The notes under the pieces were generated by a model. The model was not told where the DNA came from. It searched no databases and saw nothing but the letters and a program-made list of their open reading frames with translations. Position numbers and translations under genes: made by a program. This document shows positions 62,479 through 64,000 of a stretch of DNA of 64,000 bases, in pieces. Position 1 is the stretch's first letter, and each line of letters begins with the position of its first letter. The stretch is from NCBI RefSeq assembly GCF_024585165.1, contig NZ_CP029008.1, positions 1 through 64,000 of the forward strand, in the 5' to 3' direction. This DNA comes from Bradyrhizobium sp. WBOS07 (GTDB lineage Bacteria; Pseudomonadota; Alphaproteobacteria; Rhizobiales; Xanthobacteraceae).

Positions 62479-64000
62479 TCAGTCAACTTTCGAGCATTGC
62501 AGGACTTGATCACGGTGATACTCCGCTGGATTACAGATGCCCGGCTGACCGTAGATCCAGCCAGACCCCATGTAGCCGATATAGACTAAGCCGAAGGTGT
62601 CCTTACTCGCTTCAATTGAAGTAACTTGGTCAAGCGCCCCCATCGGAAATTGGACTAATCGGTGCCAACTGTCACAATTGTCTGTTGAGCGCCAGATTCC
62701 ATACTCGCCACGCACTTGGCCAGAGATGTAGATCGCTGAATACTGGGCCCCTGTCGCTTCCTTCCCAAATGCAATATCATCCACCCTATTCACGTCGGAC
62801 AGCGATGTCCAATTCACCCCTCCATCAATGCTCCGTCGGAGTATTGTGTCGGAACCACCATTTAAGCCCGACGTAAAGAACAGGTGGCCCGCACGATTGG
62901 GCACTGCACGGAGCTTAGCAGAGAAACCGCTTCGAGGGGCGACCTCCCTGTCAAAGACCTTTGCCCAGCTTTCACCACCGTCTTCAGTTCTCCAAAGCCC
63001 TATCAAGGATTGGTTTGAGCCACCTCCGCTATGCACAAGATAGAATACTCCTCCGCGCGCGCGATCTGCCGCTAGAGTTTTGCGAGTGTAGTAGTACTTT
63101 TCATGCGAGCCAGTGTTCGGCAACTTCTCGCCCGGAAACGAAACACGCTTCCAAGTCTTTCCACGATCCTTGGTAAAGAAGGGCGCTCTATCGAACGAAG
63201 GCTCCCAAACGATGTTTGAAGTGTCTGACGAGGAGACCGCAATCGTACCAAACGACATCTTCCAGGGATCATTACCCTGCGTGCCCGGCGGCTGCGGTAG
63301 CTGGGTAAACTTTTGCCACGTTCGCCCGCCGTCTTCGCTGTAGCCGGCCATCACTGCGTCGCCATCTTGGTAGCAGCAGCCTATCCGCGTGTCCGAAGAG
63401 TTAGTCACCACGAAGCTTGGGCTAGAAGGACTCCAATCCATCTGTTGAGCGGCGATGATCATTCGCTCTCTGGGTCCAAACGTCGTGGAATACAAATTTA
63501 GATCAGCCTTCCGATGGATGCCAAAATCCCAGTTCCCAAATAGCGGGGCTTGCCCTGGCGGCTGAACGGCATCCGTAGCCACTAACTCCTCAATTCCGCG
63601 AGCTTGGCTTTTCCAAACAATTTCCCGGCCGCTGTCCGTTATGTCAGCGTAATAGATACCGGTACCAGCACAGACCCATAGCCTGTTTGTGACAACCGGA
63701 TCGAACGTCACGCGTCCCGTGGCAAAATAAGAAACGTTAGCTACACGAAGCCAGGGCGGATCGTCATCGCCCGGTTTTGAGCGACGCGAAAGTTGAATCC
63801 AAGTGTCCCCATAGTCGTCCGATCGAAAAGCCCGACCTCCAATATCGAATGCGTAGACTTGCGACGTGGCCGGATTTACGGCAACTGCACCAAATAGACG
63901 ATGCCCTAGCGCAGGACTATTAGAAAGATTGCTCCACTGACTATCATGGAATCGCCAGAGCGACTGAGTTGTGCTGTCTGCCAAGAAGAGCCGACCATTG
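62479..64000 (-). CDS. Asp-box (BNR) beta-propeller protein, partial at window edge
   Basis: Over 500 residues to the window edge; the frame runs on upstream without a clear start (the last codons read NGRLFLADSTTQSLWRF). At least six Asp-boxes are seen: SDDYGDTW, SEDGGRTW, TKDRGKTW, TEDGGESW, SIDGGVNW and STDNCDSW, the turn motif of sialidase and VPS10-like propellers. Blades such as FTSGLNGGSDTILRRS and SGQVRGEYGIWRS lie between. Classical sialidase Arg triads are not evident. It is likely secreted and may bind or cut a glycan; the N-terminus lies outside the window. Confidence 0.78.
   Translation of the reverse strand, partial: NGRLFLADSTTQSLWRFHDSQWSNLSNSPALGHRLFGAVAVNPATSQVYAFDIGGRAFRSDDYGDTWIQLSRRSKPGDDDPPWLRVANVSYFATGRVTFDPVVTNRLWVCAGTGIYYADITDSGREIVWKSQARGIEELVATDAVQPPGQAPLFGNWDFGIHRKADLNLYSTTFGPRERMIIAAQQMDWSPSSPSFVVTNSSDTRIGCCYQDGDAVMAGYSEDGGRTWQKFTQLPQPPGTQGNDPWKMSFGTIAVSSSDTSNIVWEPSFDRAPFFTKDRGKTWKRVSFPGEKLPNTGSHEKYYYTRKTLAADRARGGVFYLVHSGGGSNQSLIGLWRTEDGGESWAKVFDREVAPRSGFSAKLRAVPNRAGHLFFTSGLNGGSDTILRRSIDGGVNWTSLSDVNRVDDIAFGKEATGAQYSAIYISGQVRGEYGIWRSTDNCDSWHRLVQFPMGALDQVTSIEASKDTFGLVYIGYMGSGWIYGQPGICNPAEYHRDQVLQCSKVD

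Overview
The window looks like the chromosome of a slow-growing alphaproteobacterium, most likely Bradyrhizobium or a close relative. This is inferred from the very GC-rich DNA with GC-ending codons, the short intergenic stem-loop repeats of the kind common in that genus, and exopolysaccharide (EPS) gene content typical of rhizobia. No tRNA, rRNA, CRISPR array or integrase was recognised.

Region 1 (1-6.8 kb) holds assorted chromosomal genes: a secreted alpha/beta hydrolase, a lytic transglycosylase, an OmpR-type response regulator with an unusual N-terminal heptad-repeat tail, a membrane acyltransferase, a metallo-beta-lactamase-fold hydrolase and an aldose-epimerase-like protein.

Region 2 (6.8-36.5 kb) is a large EPS locus. 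It encodes the initiating sugar-phosphate transferase (32575-34005), four GT4-type glycosyltransferases, two flippases, a Wzy-like polymerase, a Wzc-like co-polymerase/tyrosine kinase, a pyruvyl transferase, four acyltransferases and two GH39/PslG-like glycosidases. One glycosidase is part of a 1302-residue secreted protein with an exact 498-bp (166-residue) internal repeat and an RTX-like tail. The pathway would run: initiation on undecaprenyl phosphate, sugar addition, acyl and pyruvyl decoration, flipping, polymerisation under the co-polymerase, then trimming or matrix attachment by the glycosidases. A metallophosphoesterase and small secreted or hypothetical proteins close this part.

Region 3 (about 37-51.3 kb) is an accessory island. 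It carries a VapBC-like pair whose toxin has lost its first catalytic aspartate, an orphan VapB whose VapC survives only as a start, a second PIN/antitoxin pair, a DUF5681 protein, a TetR-like regulator followed by an unknown protein and a ParB-methyltransferase fusion, an XRE regulator between two PD-(D/E)XK-like proteins, a complete IS5-family element with a 3-bp target duplication, and a phage-type recombination module (YqaJ exonuclease, ERF annealing protein fused to an HNH-like domain).

Region 4 (51.3-53.45 kb) is a graveyard: the 3' end of a GDP-mannose dehydratase gene, a GDP-fucose synthase gene with a stop and frameshifts, and an IS66 remnant keeping pieces of all three ORFs.

Region 5 (53.46-64 kb) is a second surface-polysaccharide cluster, all on the minus strand and visibly lower in GC. 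It encodes an SGNH-type acyltransferase, two GT4 and one GT2 glycosyltransferases, an ALG13/ALG14-like split transferase, a flippase, a methyltransferase and an Asp-box (BNR) beta-propeller protein cut by the window edge.
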